This document shows, piece after piece, positions 34,652-44,405 of a stretch of 55,844 nt of DNA (its first letter is position 1; each line of letters starts with the position of its first letter). The position numbers and the translations under genes were made by a program. The stretch spans positions 1 to 55,844 of the forward strand of contig CACJBQ010000004.1 of the NCBI GenBank assembly GCA_902591695.1, given 5' to 3'. The notes beneath the pieces were generated by a model. That model had not been told where the DNA came from. It ran no database searches and worked only from the letters and a program-made list of their open reading frames with translations. Origin of the DNA: an uncultured Pelagibacteraceae bacterium (GTDB lineage Bacteria > Pseudomonadota > Alphaproteobacteria > Pelagibacterales > Pelagibacteraceae).

Positions 34652-36025
34652 TTATAAAAAATATGCTCCAACACCTAGAAATGAAACAAAACCAATTACA
34701 TCTGTAATTGTTGTCACAAATACACTTGAAGCAATTGCTGGGTCAATATTCATTTTTTTTAAAGTAAAAGGAACTAGTATGCCAAATAATCCAGCTATTA
34801 TCATTGTTAGTACCATTGATATTGCTATGATTAGTGAAAGGATGCTGTCTTGAAACCATATATGTACAATTAAAGCACTTATTGCTGCAAATATAATCCC
34901 ATTTAAAATACCAATAGAAAATTCTTTAAATACATTAGATGAAAAATTATTTTGAGTTAAATCATTTGTAGCTATAGTTCTTACTGTAACTGCAAGTGTT
35001 TGCATTCCGGCATTTCCTCCCATTGAAGCTACAATAGGCATTAAGAAAGCTAATACTACCATTTGTTCAATGGTTGCTCCAAATAAACTAATGCACCATG
35101 TTGCTAAAAAGGCAGTAAATAAATTAAGTAAAAGCCAATTAAATCTTCTTTTTGTTTTTTTTACAACTCCATCAGTAATTTCTTCATCTCCTACCCCTGC
35201 TAATCTTAAAGCATCTTCCTCAGCTTCCTCTTTCAAGACTGTTAAAACATCATCGTTCATAATCATACCAACTAACTTATTGTTTTTGTCTACAACAGCG
35301 GCTGAATTCAAATTGTAATTTTCAAATAAGTTAGCAACTTCCTCTTTATCCATTTCAACAGGAATTAATAATTGAGATTCTGACATAATTGCTGCCATTT
35401 TAGTGTCTCGAGGTGTTGTCAAAACTCTTGATGAAGGAACAGTACCTATAGGTTTAAAATCCTCGTTGACAATAAAAATTTCTAAAAACTCTTCTGGCAA
35501 ATCTTTATTTTCTCTTAAATAGTCAATTGTTTGACCAACAGACCAATTACTTGGTATAGCTGTAAATTCACGCTGCATAAGTCTAGCAGCAGTGTCCTCT
35601 GGATAGCTTAAGCTTTCTAATAAAGCAAATCTATCCTTTGGCGGTAAAGAACTAAGAATTGCATTTTTGTCCTCTTCAGGAACATTTTCTAATATAGATA
35701 TTGCATCATCTGACTCTAAACCTTTTAGAATACTTACTATAGATTCTGAAGATAAATAGGTAATAATTTCTGATTGTATAGACTCATTTAATTCAACAAA
35801 AACATCAGGATCAATATTAAAATTATTTAATTTAATTAAACTTTCTCTATCACCATCACTAAGATGCTCAATAATATCTGCAGCATCAGCAGGGTGCATT
35901 TCATTAAATGAATTAGTAATAAATTGGGCGTCATTGTTAGCTATTTTGCTAGTAACAACTCTTATATATTCTTTATTAAACTCAAAATTTACTTTTTTAT
36001 CTTTAGTTTTTTTAGTTAAAGACAT
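34652..36025 (-). CDS. mgtE: Magnesium transporter MgtE
   Basis: Membrane Mg2+ channel (457 aa). An N-terminal superhelical domain with MHPADAADIIEHL leads to paired CBS domains at about 140-270 and a C-terminal part with five membrane helices, including MPIVASMGGNAGMQTLAVTVRTIA, which lines the pore. The cytoplasmic domains gate the channel by sensing magnesium in known homologues. No Mg2+ riboswitch fits in the 61-bp divergent gap to lipB. Confidence 0.94.
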   Translation of the reverse strand: MSLTKKTKDKKVNFEFNKEYIRVVTSKIANNDAQFITNSFNEMHPADAADIIEHLSDGDRESLIKLNNFNIDPDVFVELNESIQSEIITYLSSESIVSILKGLESDDAISILENVPEEDKNAILSSLPPKDRFALLESLSYPEDTAARLMQREFTAIPSNWSVGQTIDYLRENKDLPEEFLEIFIVNEDFKPIGTVPSSRVLTTPRDTKMAAIMSESQLLIPVEMDKEEVANLFENYNLNSAAVVDKNNKLVGMIMNDDVLTVLKEEAEEDALRLAGVGDEEITDGVVKKTKRRFNWLLLNLFTAFLATWCISLFGATIEQMVVLAFLMPIVASMGGNAGMQTLAVTVRTIATNDLTQNNFSSNVFKEFSIGILNGIIFAAISALIVHIWFQDSILSLIIAISMVLTMIIAGLFGILVPFTLKKMNIDPAIASSVFVTTITDVIGFVSFLGVGAYFL

Positions 36026-36046
36026 AAATCTACCTATAATTTAGAT

Positions 36047-36075
36047 TTGCACTATTAATACATAATAAAGATAAT
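36047..36075 (+). promoter_or_regulatory. Candidate promoter for lipB
   Basis: A -10 hexamer GATAAT (36070-36075, five of six matches) lies 17 bp after a poor -35 TTGCAC (36047-36052). The predicted start is only about 5 bp before the lipB ATG at 36087. The 61-bp gap also has to drive mgtE. Confidence 0.3.
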
Positions 36076-36086
36076 ACAAATTATAA

Positions 36087-36704
36087 ATGAACATAGAGAT
36101 CAAAAAGTCAATAAAACCAGTAAATTATTTTGATGCTATTAACATACTAGAGTCAAGATTAAAGGATTTATATGAAAATAATGAGCAGCAATTAATTTGG
36201 ACTTTGGAGCATAATGAAGTTTTCACTGCAGGAACTTCCTATAAAGAGAATGAGATTATTGATAAATCCATTAAAATATTAGAAACGAAAAGAGGTGGTA
36301 AAATTACTTACCATGGGCCAGGTCAATTAATTTGTTATTTTGTTTTAGATTTAAGGAAAAAAAAAGATATCAGGAAATTTATAACAATTATCGAAAAAAC
36401 AATAATTCAAACTTTAAAATTTTATAAAATAGAAGCTTTTCCGGATAAAGATAATATCGGTATATGGTATAAATATAATAATGAGGTCAAAAAAATTGCT
36501 GCAATAGGTATCAGAGTTAGTAAATGGATTGCCTATCATGGTTTTGCAATAAATATAAATAATGATCTGGAAAATTACAAAAAAATCATACCATGTGGTA
36601 TTTCAGATAAAGGAGTAACTAATTTAAAAAATATTTTAGATCAGGATTACTCAAATCTAAGTGATATATTAATTAAAAATTTTATTTCAAATTTGAAAAT
36701 TTGA
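36087..36704 (+). CDS. lipB: Octanoyltransferase (lipoyl synthesis)
   Basis: Transfers octanoyl groups from acyl carrier protein to lipoyl domains, upstream of LipA. The 205-aa protein has [20 protein letters not shown], the catalytic lysine region [19 protein letters not shown], and the nucleophilic cysteine in [14 protein letters not shown]. Its last 23 bp overlap the convergent pseudouridine synthase gene, through a 14-bp palindrome. Confidence 0.93.
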   Translation: MNIEIKKSIKPVNYFDAINILESRLKDLYENNEQQLIWTLEHNEVFTAGTSYKENEIIDKSIKILETKRGGKITYHGPGQLICYFVLDLRKKKDIRKFITIIEKTIIQTLKFYKIEAFPDKDNIGIWYKYNNEVKKIAAIGIRVSKWIAYHGFAININNDLENYKKIIPCGISDKGVTNLKNILDQDYSNLSDILIKNFISNLKI

Positions 36705-37599
36705 GTCTTTTAGATTTTAAAAGTTTTTTAAAATAATCAGGTAATAATGCTGAATAAGTATATTTTGTGTCATTAATTTTAAATTTAATTTGATACGAAT
36801 GTAACATCAAATTTTTATTAATTCCTTTATTAGAATTTGATAATTTATATTTTGTATCTCCAAATATAGGATTTCCAATTGCATATAATTGTTTTCTTAA
36901 CTGATGTTTTCGTCCAGTAATAGGTTTTAATTCCAATAGACTTGCTTCAGAATTTTTATCAATAATTTTATAAATTGTTTTTGCTTTTTCAATTATTTTT
37001 TTATCACCATCATACCTAATTAAATCGTCATCCCATATACCAGATTTTTTGTTAATTTCACCTTGGCAAATAGCTAAATATGTTTTGTGTATCTTTCTTA
37101 GTCTAAACAAAGAAGTAAACAATTGAGCGCTCTCTCTGTTTTTAGCCATAATAAAAACTCCAGAAGTATCTTTATCTAATCTATGAACAGAATAAGGTTT
37201 TGTTCCTTCAAAAATTTCACTTTTAGCAAAAATATCAACTAGATTTTTTTTTGATTTAGTTCCACCTTGAACTGATATGCCTGATGCTTTGTTTAAAACA
37301 ACAAAATTATCGTTGTTGTCAATAATTTGATCTTCATTTGATTTTATAATTTCTTTTGATGGTAAAAACTTAATTTTTTTTTGTTTAATTGTTTCTTTAA
37401 ATTCAATGTTGAATATATTTATTTCATCTCTCGTTTTTACTTTAAAAGAACTTTTTACTTTCTTTCTATTGAGTTTTATTTTTCCTGTTCTTAAGTATTT
37501 TTCTACAAGTCCTTGTGGAATTTTTCCAATTTTTAATCTTAACCATCTATCTAAACGCATATCATTACACGTTGAATCAACGATGTAAGATTTTTTCAT
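36682..37599 (-). CDS. Ribosomal large-subunit pseudouridine synthase, RluC/RluD family
   Basis: A 305-aa enzyme that isomerises uridines in 23S rRNA. An N-terminal S4 RNA-binding domain (about 13-60, [12 protein letters not shown]) precedes the RluA-type catalytic domain with D142 in [16 protein letters not shown]. Later blocks KTYLAICQG and [21 protein letters not shown] are typical. RluC is the likelier assignment, since in alphaproteobacteria rluC often lies near rplQ, but RluD cannot be excluded. It follows rplQ by 10 bp on the same strand. Confidence 0.88.
   Translation of the reverse strand: MKKSYIVDSTCNDMRLDRWLRLKIGKIPQGLVEKYLRTGKIKLNRKKVKSSFKVKTRDEINIFNIEFKETIKQKKIKFLPSKEIIKSNEDQIIDNNDNFVVLNKASGISVQGGTKSKKNLVDIFAKSEIFEGTKPYSVHRLDKDTSGVFIMAKNRESAQLFTSLFRLRKIHKTYLAICQGEINKKSGIWDDDLIRYDGDKKIIEKAKTIYKIIDKNSEASLLELKPITGRKHQLRKQLYAIGNPIFGDTKYKLSNSNKGINKNLMLHSYQIKFKINDTKYTYSALLPDYFKKLLKSKRLKFSNLK
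36685..36698. repeat. 14-bp perfect palindrome within the lipB/rlu coding overlap
   Basis: TTTCAAATTTGAAA reads the same on both strands and lies inside the 23-bp overlap of two convergent genes. Because of it both proteins end with Ser-Asn-Leu-Lys (LipB then adds one Ile). It could act as a weak hairpin terminator in both directions. Confidence 0.6.
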
Positions 37600-37609
37600 G
37601 ATTTAAGAT

Positions 37610-38053
37610 TTAAGCTGTAGCTTGTTTTTTCTCTTCCGTTTTAGGAGCTTCTTTTGTTATGTCTTTTTTTGGTTTATCAACTCTCTTGGCTTCAACGTCT
37701 CTATCAACAAATTCAATTATTGCCATTGGAGCATTATCTCCATATCTAAATCCAGCTTTAATTATTCTTGTATAACCACCTTTTCTATTCTGATATCTTT
37801 TAGAAAGTGTTTTTTTAACTTTATTAGCTGATTTAATATCTTGTAGTTTAGAAACCAACATTTTGGTTGTTTGTAAAGTTTCTTTTTTTCCTAATGTTAT
37901 TATTTTATCCGCTTGAGGTTTTAAAAATTTAGCTTTTGGCAAAGTAGTTTTTATCTGCTCATATTTAATTAAAGAATTAAGCATATTCTTAAGTAAAGCT
38001 TTTCTATGCTCTGATGTTCTATTTAACTTCTTATTTGCCAAACCATGTCTCAT
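37610..38053 (-). CDS. rplQ: 50S ribosomal protein L17
   Basis: Large-subunit protein near the peptide exit tunnel. The 147-aa product begins [24 protein letters not shown], the family signature region, and contains [26 protein letters not shown]. The last 25 residues are a Lys/Glu/Ala-rich extension of the kind seen in many alphaproteobacteria. It is the last gene of the alpha operon and its start overlaps the rpoA stop by 1 bp. Confidence 0.96.
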   Translation of the reverse strand: MRHGLANKKLNRTSEHRKALLKNMLNSLIKYEQIKTTLPKAKFLKPQADKIITLGKKETLQTTKMLVSKLQDIKSANKVKKTLSKRYQNRKGGYTRIIKAGFRYGDNAPMAIIEFVDRDVEAKRVDKPKKDITKEAPKTEEKKQATA

Positions 38054-39081
38054 TAAATTGCTTCCTCTAATTTCTTAGACATTTCTGCAATATTATCTGG
38101 TGGCCAGTTAGGTATTTCCATTCCTAAATATAACGACATGCCTGTTAAAACTTCTTTAATTTCATTTAACGATTTTCTTCCAAAATTAGGTGTTCTCAAC
38201 ATTTCACCTTCAGATTTTTGAACCAGGTCACCGATATAAATAATATTATCATTTTTTAAGCAGTTCATCGATCTAACTGATAACTCTAACTCATCCACTT
38301 TTCTCAATAAGTTTTTGTTAAATTCGGGTTCAGTAGAAACTTCTTTTACAGGAGCTTCAACTGGCTCATCAAAGTTTACAAACATTTTAAGCTGATCTTG
38401 GAAAATTCTAGCTGAATAAGCTACGGCATCTTCAGCAGAAATTGAACCATTGGTTTCAACTTCCATAATTAACTTATCATAATCTAATGCTTTACCTTCT
38501 CTAGCTGTACTTACTGAATACGAAACTTTTTTTACTGGGCTATAAAGTGAGTCTATAGCAATAAGACCTAATGGTGGCTCTTCAGGTTTATTTAGCTCTG
38601 CAGGAACATATCCTTTACCTGTATTAACATTCATCTCCATATGAAAAGTAGTATTTTCATCTAGATTACAAATAACTAAATCAGGATTTAAAATCTCAAC
38701 GTCTGCAACTGGAGCTATATCTGAGGCTTTAATTTCTCCAGGTCCTTTTGCGTCTAAAATTAATTTTTTTGTACCCTCAGAATTACTCTTCAATGCTAAA
38801 GATTTTACGTTTAAAACTATATCAGTCACATCTTCTCTAACACCTTTTATTGAAGTGAATTCATGTAAAACACCATCAATTTGAATTGATGTTACAGCAG
38901 CTCCTCTTATAGATGATAATAAAATCCTTCTTAAAGAATTTCCTAAAGTTAATCCATAACCTTTTTCTAAAGGCTCAGCTACAATTTTTGCATGAGTTAA
39001 ATCATCACTTATTTTAACATCTAATTTAGATGGCTTAATTAATGACTTCCAATTTTTTACATTAACATTTTCGACTTCCAT
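38053..39081 (-). CDS. rpoA: RNA polymerase alpha subunit
   Basis: Assembly platform of RNA polymerase (342 aa). The N-terminal dimerisation domain has [30 protein letters not shown]. The C-terminal domain, after a linker at about 240-255, has [21 protein letters not shown] and the helix-hairpin-helix ending in [14 protein letters not shown], the part that contacts UP elements and activators. It lies between rpsK and rplQ with one-base overlaps on both sides. Confidence 0.97.
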   Translation of the reverse strand: MEVENVNVKNWKSLIKPSKLDVKISDDLTHAKIVAEPLEKGYGLTLGNSLRRILLSSIRGAAVTSIQIDGVLHEFTSIKGVREDVTDIVLNVKSLALKSNSEGTKKLILDAKGPGEIKASDIAPVADVEILNPDLVICNLDENTTFHMEMNVNTGKGYVPAELNKPEEPPLGLIAIDSLYSPVKKVSYSVSTAREGKALDYDKLIMEVETNGSISAEDAVAYSARIFQDQLKMFVNFDEPVEAPVKEVSTEPEFNKNLLRKVDELELSVRSMNCLKNDNIIYIGDLVQKSEGEMLRTPNFGRKSLNEIKEVLTGMSLYLGMEIPNWPPDNIAEMSKKLEEAI

Positions 39082-39530
39082 TAAACTCTCCTTTTCTTTG
39101 GTGGTCTAGTTCCATTATGAGGCATAGGCGTAGTATCTTTGATTGACAAAATCTTAAATCCTCTAGCTTGCAATGCTCTTAAAGCTGTTTCTCTTCCTGA
39201 TCCAGGTCCTTTGACTTCAACAGACAAAGTTTTCATTCCGTACTCAAGAGCTTTCGAAGCTGCAGAGTCAGCTGCTATCTGAGCAGCGTAAGGAGTTGAT
39301 TTTCTTGATCCCTTAAACCCTTTTTGTCCAGCAGATGCCCATGAAATTACATTTCCATTTGTATCAGCAATAGAGATGATGGTATTATTAAATGTTGATT
39401 GCACATAAGCAATTCCATTTAAAATATTTTTCTTAACTTTCTTTTTTTTTGAATAAGAACTTTTTACACTTTTCTTAGTAGATTTTTCTACTTTCTGATC
39501 TTTATTCTCAACCTTATCAGTCTTAGCCAT
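39081..39530 (-). CDS. rpsK: 30S ribosomal protein S11
   Basis: Platform protein of the small subunit that contacts 16S rRNA and mRNA. It has 149 aa, about 20 more than in E. coli because of a Lys/Ser-rich N-terminal extension. The core has [47 protein letters not shown] and the C-terminal [15 protein letters not shown]. No nearer in-frame ATG fits the core start, so the extension is probably real. Confidence 0.96.
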   Translation of the reverse strand: MAKTDKVENKDQKVEKSTKKSVKSSYSKKKKVKKNILNGIAYVQSTFNNTIISIADTNGNVISWASAGQKGFKGSRKSTPYAAQIAADSAASKALEYGMKTLSVEVKGPGSGRETALRALQARGFKILSIKDTTPMPHNGTRPPKKRRV

Positions 39531-39532
39531 AA

Positions 39533-39916
39533 CTATTTTTTAGTTGGTGTTAATTTTTTTCCAGCAATAGCAATTGCTTTTCCTTTTCTTGTCCTAGCAT
39601 TACATCTTGTTCTTTGTCCTCTAACAGGTAATTTTTTTCTATGTCTTGTTCCTCTGTAACAAGCTAGATCAATTAATCTTTTAATACTTAATGAATAATC
39701 TCTCCTTAAATCACCTTCTACTTTAAAGTTTTGATCGATGTACTCTCTAATTTTTAAAATCTCTTCATCTGTTAATTCATTTACCCTTTTAGCTCTTGGA
39801 ATTTCTAAAGATGAACAAATTTGCTGAGAGAATTTATCACCAATTCCATAAATATAAGTTAAACCTATATGTACAAGTTTATTCTGTGGAATGTTTATAC
39901 CTGCGATACGAGCCAT
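39533..39916 (-). CDS. rpsM: 30S ribosomal protein S13
   Basis: Head protein of the small subunit, bridging to the 50S subunit and touching P-site tRNA. The 127-aa sequence starts [26 protein letters not shown] and ends with the basic [25 protein letters not shown] tail. It is the first gene of the alpha operon here; rpmJ (L36), often next to it in other bacteria, is absent. A strong promoter lies just upstream. Confidence 0.97.
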   Translation of the reverse strand: MARIAGINIPQNKLVHIGLTYIYGIGDKFSQQICSSLEIPRAKRVNELTDEEILKIREYIDQNFKVEGDLRRDYSLSIKRLIDLACYRGTRHRKKLPVRGQRTRCNARTRKGKAIAIAGKKLTPTKK

Positions 39917-39939
39917 AATTTTTGTGATAAATTGTGCCT

Positions 39940-39967
39940 TTTATATAAGAAGATTAATCAAAGTCAA
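39940..39967 (-). promoter_or_regulatory. Strong sigma70-like promoter before rpsM (alpha operon)
   Basis: Minus strand: -35 TTGACT (39967-39962, five of six), a 16-bp spacer, and -10 TATAAA (39945-39940, five of six). The predicted start is near 39933, leaving a leader of about 17 nt before the rpsM ATG at 39916. This separates rpsM-rpsK-rpoA-rplQ from the upstream secY-adk genes. Confidence 0.6.
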
Positions 39968-39971
39968 CGTC

Positions 39972-40535
39972 TTATACATTGGTAAAAGCGTCTATTTTTC
40001 TTGTTATTTCTTCAATTTCTAAGCTTCCATCAATCTCTTTAAAATTTGGATTCTGAGAGTAGAAATTTAGAACTGGTTGGGTTATTTCCATGTATTTCTC
40101 ATACCTTGAAACTATTGTATGAGTATCATCATCAGACCTATTTTCTATAATTTTTCTCTTTTCAAGCCTTTTGAGAATTGTTTCTTTATCTACGTTTAGA
40201 AATAAAATTAAATCTATGCTCTGATTTGAATTTTTTAGTAACACTTCTAAATTTTTAGCCTGACTTAATGATCGAGGATATCCATCAAATATTAATTTAT
40301 TTTTTTTTTGAGGATCAGATATTAAATTTTCTATAAGTTTGTTTACAATATCATCACTTATAAATTTTCCATTCTTCATGTCATTAGTTATTGCTTTACC
40401 AATGTCTGAATTTTTTTTGATTTCTTCTCTTAAAAGATCACCTGTTGAAATTTGAAAAGCATTTAATTTGTTTACAAGATATTTAGACTGAGTACCTTTT
40501 CCAGCACCAGGAGGTCCAAATAAAATTATATTCAC
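39972..40535 (-). CDS. adk: Adenylate kinase
   Basis: Interconverts ATP + AMP with two ADP. At 187 aa it is the short, zinc-free form with a reduced LID domain. The P-loop is ILFGPPGAGKGTQ; other blocks are FQISTGDLLREEI, LIFDGYPRSLSQAKNLE, and a short lid with RSDDDTHTIVSRYEKY. Its position directly after secY is usual in alphaproteobacteria. Confidence 0.96.
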   Translation of the reverse strand: MNIILFGPPGAGKGTQSKYLVNKLNAFQISTGDLLREEIKKNSDIGKAITNDMKNGKFISDDIVNKLIENLISDPQKKNKLIFDGYPRSLSQAKNLEVLLKNSNQSIDLILFLNVDKETILKRLEKRKIIENRSDDDTHTIVSRYEKYMEITQPVLNFYSQNPNFKEIDGSLEIEEITRKIDAFTNV

Positions 40536-41816
40536 TTACTTACCAAATTTTGTTTTTTTAATCAGTTGTTCGTATTGTGAACTCATTAATCTTGTTTGTA
40601 TTTGTGTTACAGTATCGATGGCTACTACAACAACGATTAATATAGATGCGCCACCTAAATAAAAAGGTATTGGATAGTTTGCAATTAAAAATTCCGGCAT
40701 CAAACAAACTAAAGTTAAATATAGTGCACCAATCGTAGTTAATTTTGTTGAAATATTTTCAATATACAGGGCTGTACTTTCACCTGGTCTAATACCTGGT
40801 ACAAAACCTCCATACTTTCTAAGATTCTCAGCAGTTTCAGATGGATTGAATGTTATAGAAGTATAAAAAAAAGTGAAAAATATTATTCCTGATGCGTACA
40901 ACAACATATAAAGAGGTTGTCCTTGCGTAAAATAAGAGCTCAAGTTTAAAAATGTTTCATTATTAGAAAATGAAAAATTTGAGAATGTTACTGGAAGTAA
41001 TAAAAGTGCAGAGGCAAAAATTGCAGGAATTACTCCCGCTTGATTTATTTTTAGAGGTAAATGTGATGACTCTCCTCCATACATTTTGTTACCCATTTGT
41101 CTTTTTGGATAATTAATAAGAATTTTTCTTAATGCTCTTTCCATAAAAACAACAAAAAGAATTGTGACTATTAATAGAACAAATATAGCTAAGATCATAA
41201 AAGTTGAAACTGCACCTGTTCTACCTAATTCAAAAGTCGTAACCAAAGCTCTTGGAATTTCAGCTACAATACCAGCAAAAATTATTAAAGATATACCATT
41301 ACCAATACCTCTTTGAGTAATTTGTTCACCTAACCACATTAAAAATATTGTTCCTGCAACAATAGTTGTAACAGTAGTTATTTTAAAAAAAGCCCCTGGA
41401 TTAATTACTAAGTCAGCAGACGACTCTAAACCAACAGATAAACCATATCCTTGAACTGTTGCAAGTAATACTGTTCCATATCTAGTGATTTGTGTAATTT
41501 TAGCTCTTCCAGTCTCACCTTGAGCTTTTAGATTTTTAAAATAGTCAGAAACCCCGGTCAAAAGTTGAACTATAATTGCAGAAGAAATGTAAGGCATTAT
41601 ACCTAATGCAAATATTGCCATTCTACTAACTGCGCCTCCTGCAAAAACATTAAACATGCCTAACAATCCTTTTTGATTGCCTTCCATCATTATTTTCAAT
41701 TGTTCTGGATCTATACCTGGTAAAGGTACAAAAGTTCCAAATCTATAAACAGCTAAAATTAAAATAGTAAATATAATTCTATTTCTTAAATCATTTGTTG
41801 ATGACGATTCACTCAT
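40536..41816 (-). CDS. secY: Protein translocase subunit SecY
   Basis: Channel-forming subunit of the Sec translocon (426 aa, ten membrane helices). Seen: the first helix followed by the plug region VPLPGIDPEQL, the SAIIVQLLTG segment, TRYGTVLLATVQGYG, IGNGISLIIFAGIVAEIP, and the cytoplasmic loop FMERALRKILINYPKRQ that contacts SecA and the ribosome. It lies in the spc operon between rplO and adk. It exports the signal-peptide proteins encoded in this window. Confidence 0.97.
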   Translation of the reverse strand: MSESSSTNDLRNRIIFTILILAVYRFGTFVPLPGIDPEQLKIMMEGNQKGLLGMFNVFAGGAVSRMAIFALGIMPYISSAIIVQLLTGVSDYFKNLKAQGETGRAKITQITRYGTVLLATVQGYGLSVGLESSADLVINPGAFFKITTVTTIVAGTIFLMWLGEQITQRGIGNGISLIIFAGIVAEIPRALVTTFELGRTGAVSTFMILAIFVLLIVTILFVVFMERALRKILINYPKRQMGNKMYGGESSHLPLKINQAGVIPAIFASALLLLPVTFSNFSFSNNETFLNLSSYFTQGQPLYMLLYASGIIFFTFFYTSITFNPSETAENLRKYGGFVPGIRPGESTALYIENISTKLTTIGALYLTLVCLMPEFLIANYPIPFYLGGASILIVVVVAIDTVTQIQTRLMSSQYEQLIKKTKFGK

Positions 41817-41825
41817 TTAAACAGA

Positions 41826-42278
41826 CTATTTTTTCAATTGAATAGATCCACCAATTTTTTCTAGTTTTTCTATTGCTGATTTAGAGGCTAGGTCAGCTTC
41901 GATATTTATTTTATCTTTTACTTCCCCAGAACCTAAAATTTTTAATTTTTTTGAGTTTTTATTTATTAATTTAAGTTTTTTTAATAATTCTGAGTTTAAT
42001 ACTTCATTTGGATTAATATTTTTTTTGTCTATGTAAGATTGAATTTTATCTAGATTTAAAATTGTAACGCTCTCTTTTGATATTGGGTTGAAACCTCTTT
42101 TTGGAAGTCTTCTGTATAACGGCATTTGACCACCTTCAAAACTTTTTATAGCTACACCAGATCTTGATTTTTGACCTTTTACACCTCTTCCTGATGTTTT
42201 TCCTTTACCCGAACCAATTCCTCTTCCAACTCTTATTTTAGATTTATTGATTTTTTCTCTATTATTTAAAGTAATCAT
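41826..42278 (-). CDS. rplO: 50S ribosomal protein L15
   Basis: Late-assembly large-subunit protein (150 aa). The glycine-rich N terminus with [26 protein letters not shown] is diagnostic, followed by [17 protein letters not shown]. The start shares a base with the rpsE stop, so the rpmD (L30) gene normally placed between them is missing. It is followed by secY after 9 bp. Confidence 0.96.
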   Translation of the reverse strand: MITLNNREKINKSKIRVGRGIGSGKGKTSGRGVKGQKSRSGVAIKSFEGGQMPLYRRLPKRGFNPISKESVTILNLDKIQSYIDKKNINPNEVLNSELLKKLKLINKNSKKLKILGSGEVKDKINIEADLASKSAIEKLEKIGGSIQLKK

Positions 42279-42793
42279 TATCCTCTTTTTTCAATTATTT
42301 CAGAAATTTTTTTATTTCTAATTGCTGATATTTGTTTTGGTGAACTTTGTTTCATTAATGCTTTCATTGTAGCTCTAATAACATTGTGTGCATTAGAAGT
42401 TCCCATAGATTTTGCAACAATATCTTTTACTCCTAAAACTTCACATACCGCTCTAACAGGACCACCTGCTATAATACCTGTTCCTTTAGAAGCAGCTCTT
42501 AGCACTATTCTACCCGAGCCATCTTTCGCCTTAACGTCATGATGTATTGTTCTGCCTTCTCTTAATGGTATATGAGTAAGTTTTCTTCTAGCCATCTCAT
42601 TTGCTTTTTTTATTGCATCAGGTACTTGTTTTGCTTTTGCGTGAGCTATACCGATTTTACCTGCTTGATTTCCAACAACTACAAGAGCTGAAAATCCAAA
42701 TCTTCTTCCACCCTTAACAACTTTAGTAATACGATTTATGTGAACTAATTTCTCTAATATATCGTCAGTTTTTTTATCTTTTATATTTTCCAT
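42278..42793 (-). CDS. rpsE: 30S ribosomal protein S5
   Basis: Small-subunit protein involved in accuracy and mRNA unwinding at the entry site. The 171-aa sequence has [24 protein letters not shown] at the N-terminal double-stranded RNA-binding-like fold, then [25 protein letters not shown] and [16 protein letters not shown]. It lies 2 bp after rplR and overlaps rplO by 1 bp. Confidence 0.97.
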   Translation of the reverse strand: MENIKDKKTDDILEKLVHINRITKVVKGGRRFGFSALVVVGNQAGKIGIAHAKAKQVPDAIKKANEMARRKLTHIPLREGRTIHHDVKAKDGSGRIVLRAASKGTGIIAGGPVRAVCEVLGVKDIVAKSMGTSNAHNVIRATMKALMKQSSPKQISAIRNKKISEIIEKRG

Positions 42794-42795
42794 AA

Positions 42796-43152
42796 TTAAA
42801 ATTCCATCCCATTTTCTCTTAGAGTTTCTGCAAAAACTTTAATTCTACCGTGATATTTGTATGAACCTCTATCAAAGAAAATTTTAGTAATTTTTTTCTC
42901 TTGAGCTTTTTTAGCTAATTTTTGAGCAACCAATTTAGATAGTTCAGTTTTATTAACTTTATCTGCTGATCTTAGATCTTTTTCTACAGATGAAGCTGAT
43001 AACAAGGTTACGTTTTTTGTATCATCAATTATTTGAGCTGAAATATTTTTTGATGATCTAGAAATACTTAATCTAAATCTATCTTTTGAAGCAACTTTTT
43101 TAACTTTATTGCTAACTCTAAATCTTTTTCTGATACTAGTGTTTAATTTCAT
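42796..43152 (-). CDS. rplR: 50S ribosomal protein L18
   Basis: 5S rRNA-binding protein of the central protuberance (118 aa). Seen: [29 protein letters not shown], and the C-terminal [26 protein letters not shown], which is the family hallmark. It shares one base with the rplF stop and sits in the standard spc order. Confidence 0.96.
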   Translation of the reverse strand: MKLNTSIRKRFRVSNKVKKVASKDRFRLSISRSSKNISAQIIDDTKNVTLLSASSVEKDLRSADKVNKTELSKLVAQKLAKKAQEKKITKIFFDRGSYKYHGRIKVFAETLRENGMEF

Positions 43153-43691
43153 TATTTTTTCTTACCCTCTTTTTTAAGAACATACTGTCCTTTTTCTCGA
43201 ACACCTTTCCCTTTGTAAGGTTCAATTTTTCTTAATGTTTTAATTTTAGATGCTACTTCACCAACTAGCTGCTTATCAGATCCTGTGATTTTTAATGTTG
43301 TTTGTTTTTCAACAGCAATTTTAATGCCTTCTGGAATATCAAAATTGATATCATGGCTATAACCCAACTGTAAATTTAACTGATTTCCTTTTAACGCTGC
43401 TCTATAACCAACACCAACTAATTCTAAAGTTTTTTCGTAACCTGTGCTAGATCCAATAACAGCATTATTTATTAAACTTCTATTCATTCCCCAAAGTCTT
43501 TTTGAATTTTGATCTACTTTTTTAGGTTTAATAGAAATTTCTTTTCCTTCAATTATATCTAAATTAAACATATCTAAATCAACATTGATTGATTTTTTAC
43601 CTAAGGGTCCTTCAATATTTATAATATTCCCAGCTAAAGCAACTTTTACTTTTTCAGGGATCGATATGTTTATTTTACCTATTTTAGACAT
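43152..43691 (-). CDS. rplF: 50S ribosomal protein L6
   Basis: Large-subunit protein at the base of the L7/L12 stalk near the factor-binding site. The 179-aa sequence is two related domains; [10 protein letters not shown] and the C-terminal [17 protein letters not shown]-type block (here [16 protein letters not shown]) are typical. It lies between rpsH and rplR with one-base overlaps. Confidence 0.96.
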   Translation of the reverse strand: MSKIGKINISIPEKVKVALAGNIINIEGPLGKKSINVDLDMFNLDIIEGKEISIKPKKVDQNSKRLWGMNRSLINNAVIGSSTGYEKTLELVGVGYRAALKGNQLNLQLGYSHDINFDIPEGIKIAVEKQTTLKITGSDKQLVGEVASKIKTLRKIEPYKGKGVREKGQYVLKKEGKKK

Positions 43692-44086
43692 TAAAATACC
43701 TTACAAATTATTTCTCCACCAACTTTTTGTTTTCTTGCATCTATATCGGTCATTACTCCTTTTGGAGTTGACACAATGGCAATTCCTAAACCATTATTTA
43801 TTTTAGGCAAGCTATCTGCAGATGAAAAAATTCTTCTTCCTGGTTTTGATACTCTTTCAAAAGCACTAATAACTGGATTTCCAGAATGATACTTAAGTTC
43901 TAATGATAACATTGGTTTTTTTTCCTCTGAACTTACTTTAAAATCTTTTATGAAACCTTCATTTTTAAGTATATCTGCAATTTTTGTTTTAAAATTTGAT
44001 GAAGGTAATTCTACTTTTTTATGATTTCTAGCTTGAGCGTTCTTCACTCTTGCAATCATATCTCCTATTGGGTCACTTAAACTCAT
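43691..44086 (-). CDS. rpsH: 30S ribosomal protein S8
   Basis: Primary 16S rRNA-binding protein (131 aa). Starts with SLSDPIGDMIARVKNAQARNHK and ends with the RNA-binding block GLGIAIVSTPKGVMTDIDARKQKVGGEIICKVF. In E. coli S8 represses the spc operon through a site near rplE; I see no such mimic here. An AAAGGA ribosome site precedes the start within the 11-bp gap after rpsN. Confidence 0.97.
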   Translation of the reverse strand: MSLSDPIGDMIARVKNAQARNHKKVELPSSNFKTKIADILKNEGFIKDFKVSSEEKKPMLSLELKYHSGNPVISAFERVSKPGRRIFSSADSLPKINNGLGIAIVSTPKGVMTDIDARKQKVGGEIICKVF

Positions 44087-44097
44087 AATTTTCCTTT

Positions 44098-44403
44098 CTA
44101 CCAGCTAGATTTAACTAAACCAGGTATCTTTCCTTGTAATCCTAATTGTCTTAATGCAATTCTTGAAATCTTTAATTTTCTGTAAACACCATGAGGTCTT
44201 CCAGTAATCTCGCATCTATTCATAACTCTTATTTTTGCTGAGTTTCTTGGCAATTTAGATAATTTTTGCTGCGCTTTAAATCTTTCCTCTAATGGAATTT
44301 TTTTATCCATTACAATCTTCTTTAATGCTTGTCTTTTCTTATAAAGCCTATCTGAAAGCTTAATTCTTTTTTTATTTTTATTAACAGCGCTTAACTTTGC
44401 CAT
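44098..44403 (-). CDS. rpsN: 30S ribosomal protein S14
   Basis: Small-subunit head protein (101 aa), the long zinc-free form: no CxxC pairs are present, and the C-terminal block is RCEITGRPHGVYRKLKISRIALRQLGLQGKIPGLVKSSW. It lies between rplE and rpsH in the spc order. Confidence 0.97.
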   Translation of the reverse strand: MAKLSAVNKNKKRIKLSDRLYKKRQALKKIVMDKKIPLEERFKAQQKLSKLPRNSAKIRVMNRCEITGRPHGVYRKLKISRIALRQLGLQGKIPGLVKSSW

Positions 44404-44405
44404 GT

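Noticed and set aside
34650-34659. 10-bp palindrome TTTTATAAAA at the panC/mgtE junction as an independent terminator
   Set aside because: A 10-bp palindrome of only A and T is expected often by chance in this composition; it is mentioned only as supporting the longer examples.
36026-36086. Magnesium riboswitch upstream of mgtE
   Set aside because: The gap is only 61 bp and is shared with lipB; known magnesium-sensing leaders are much longer and no conserved core is visible.
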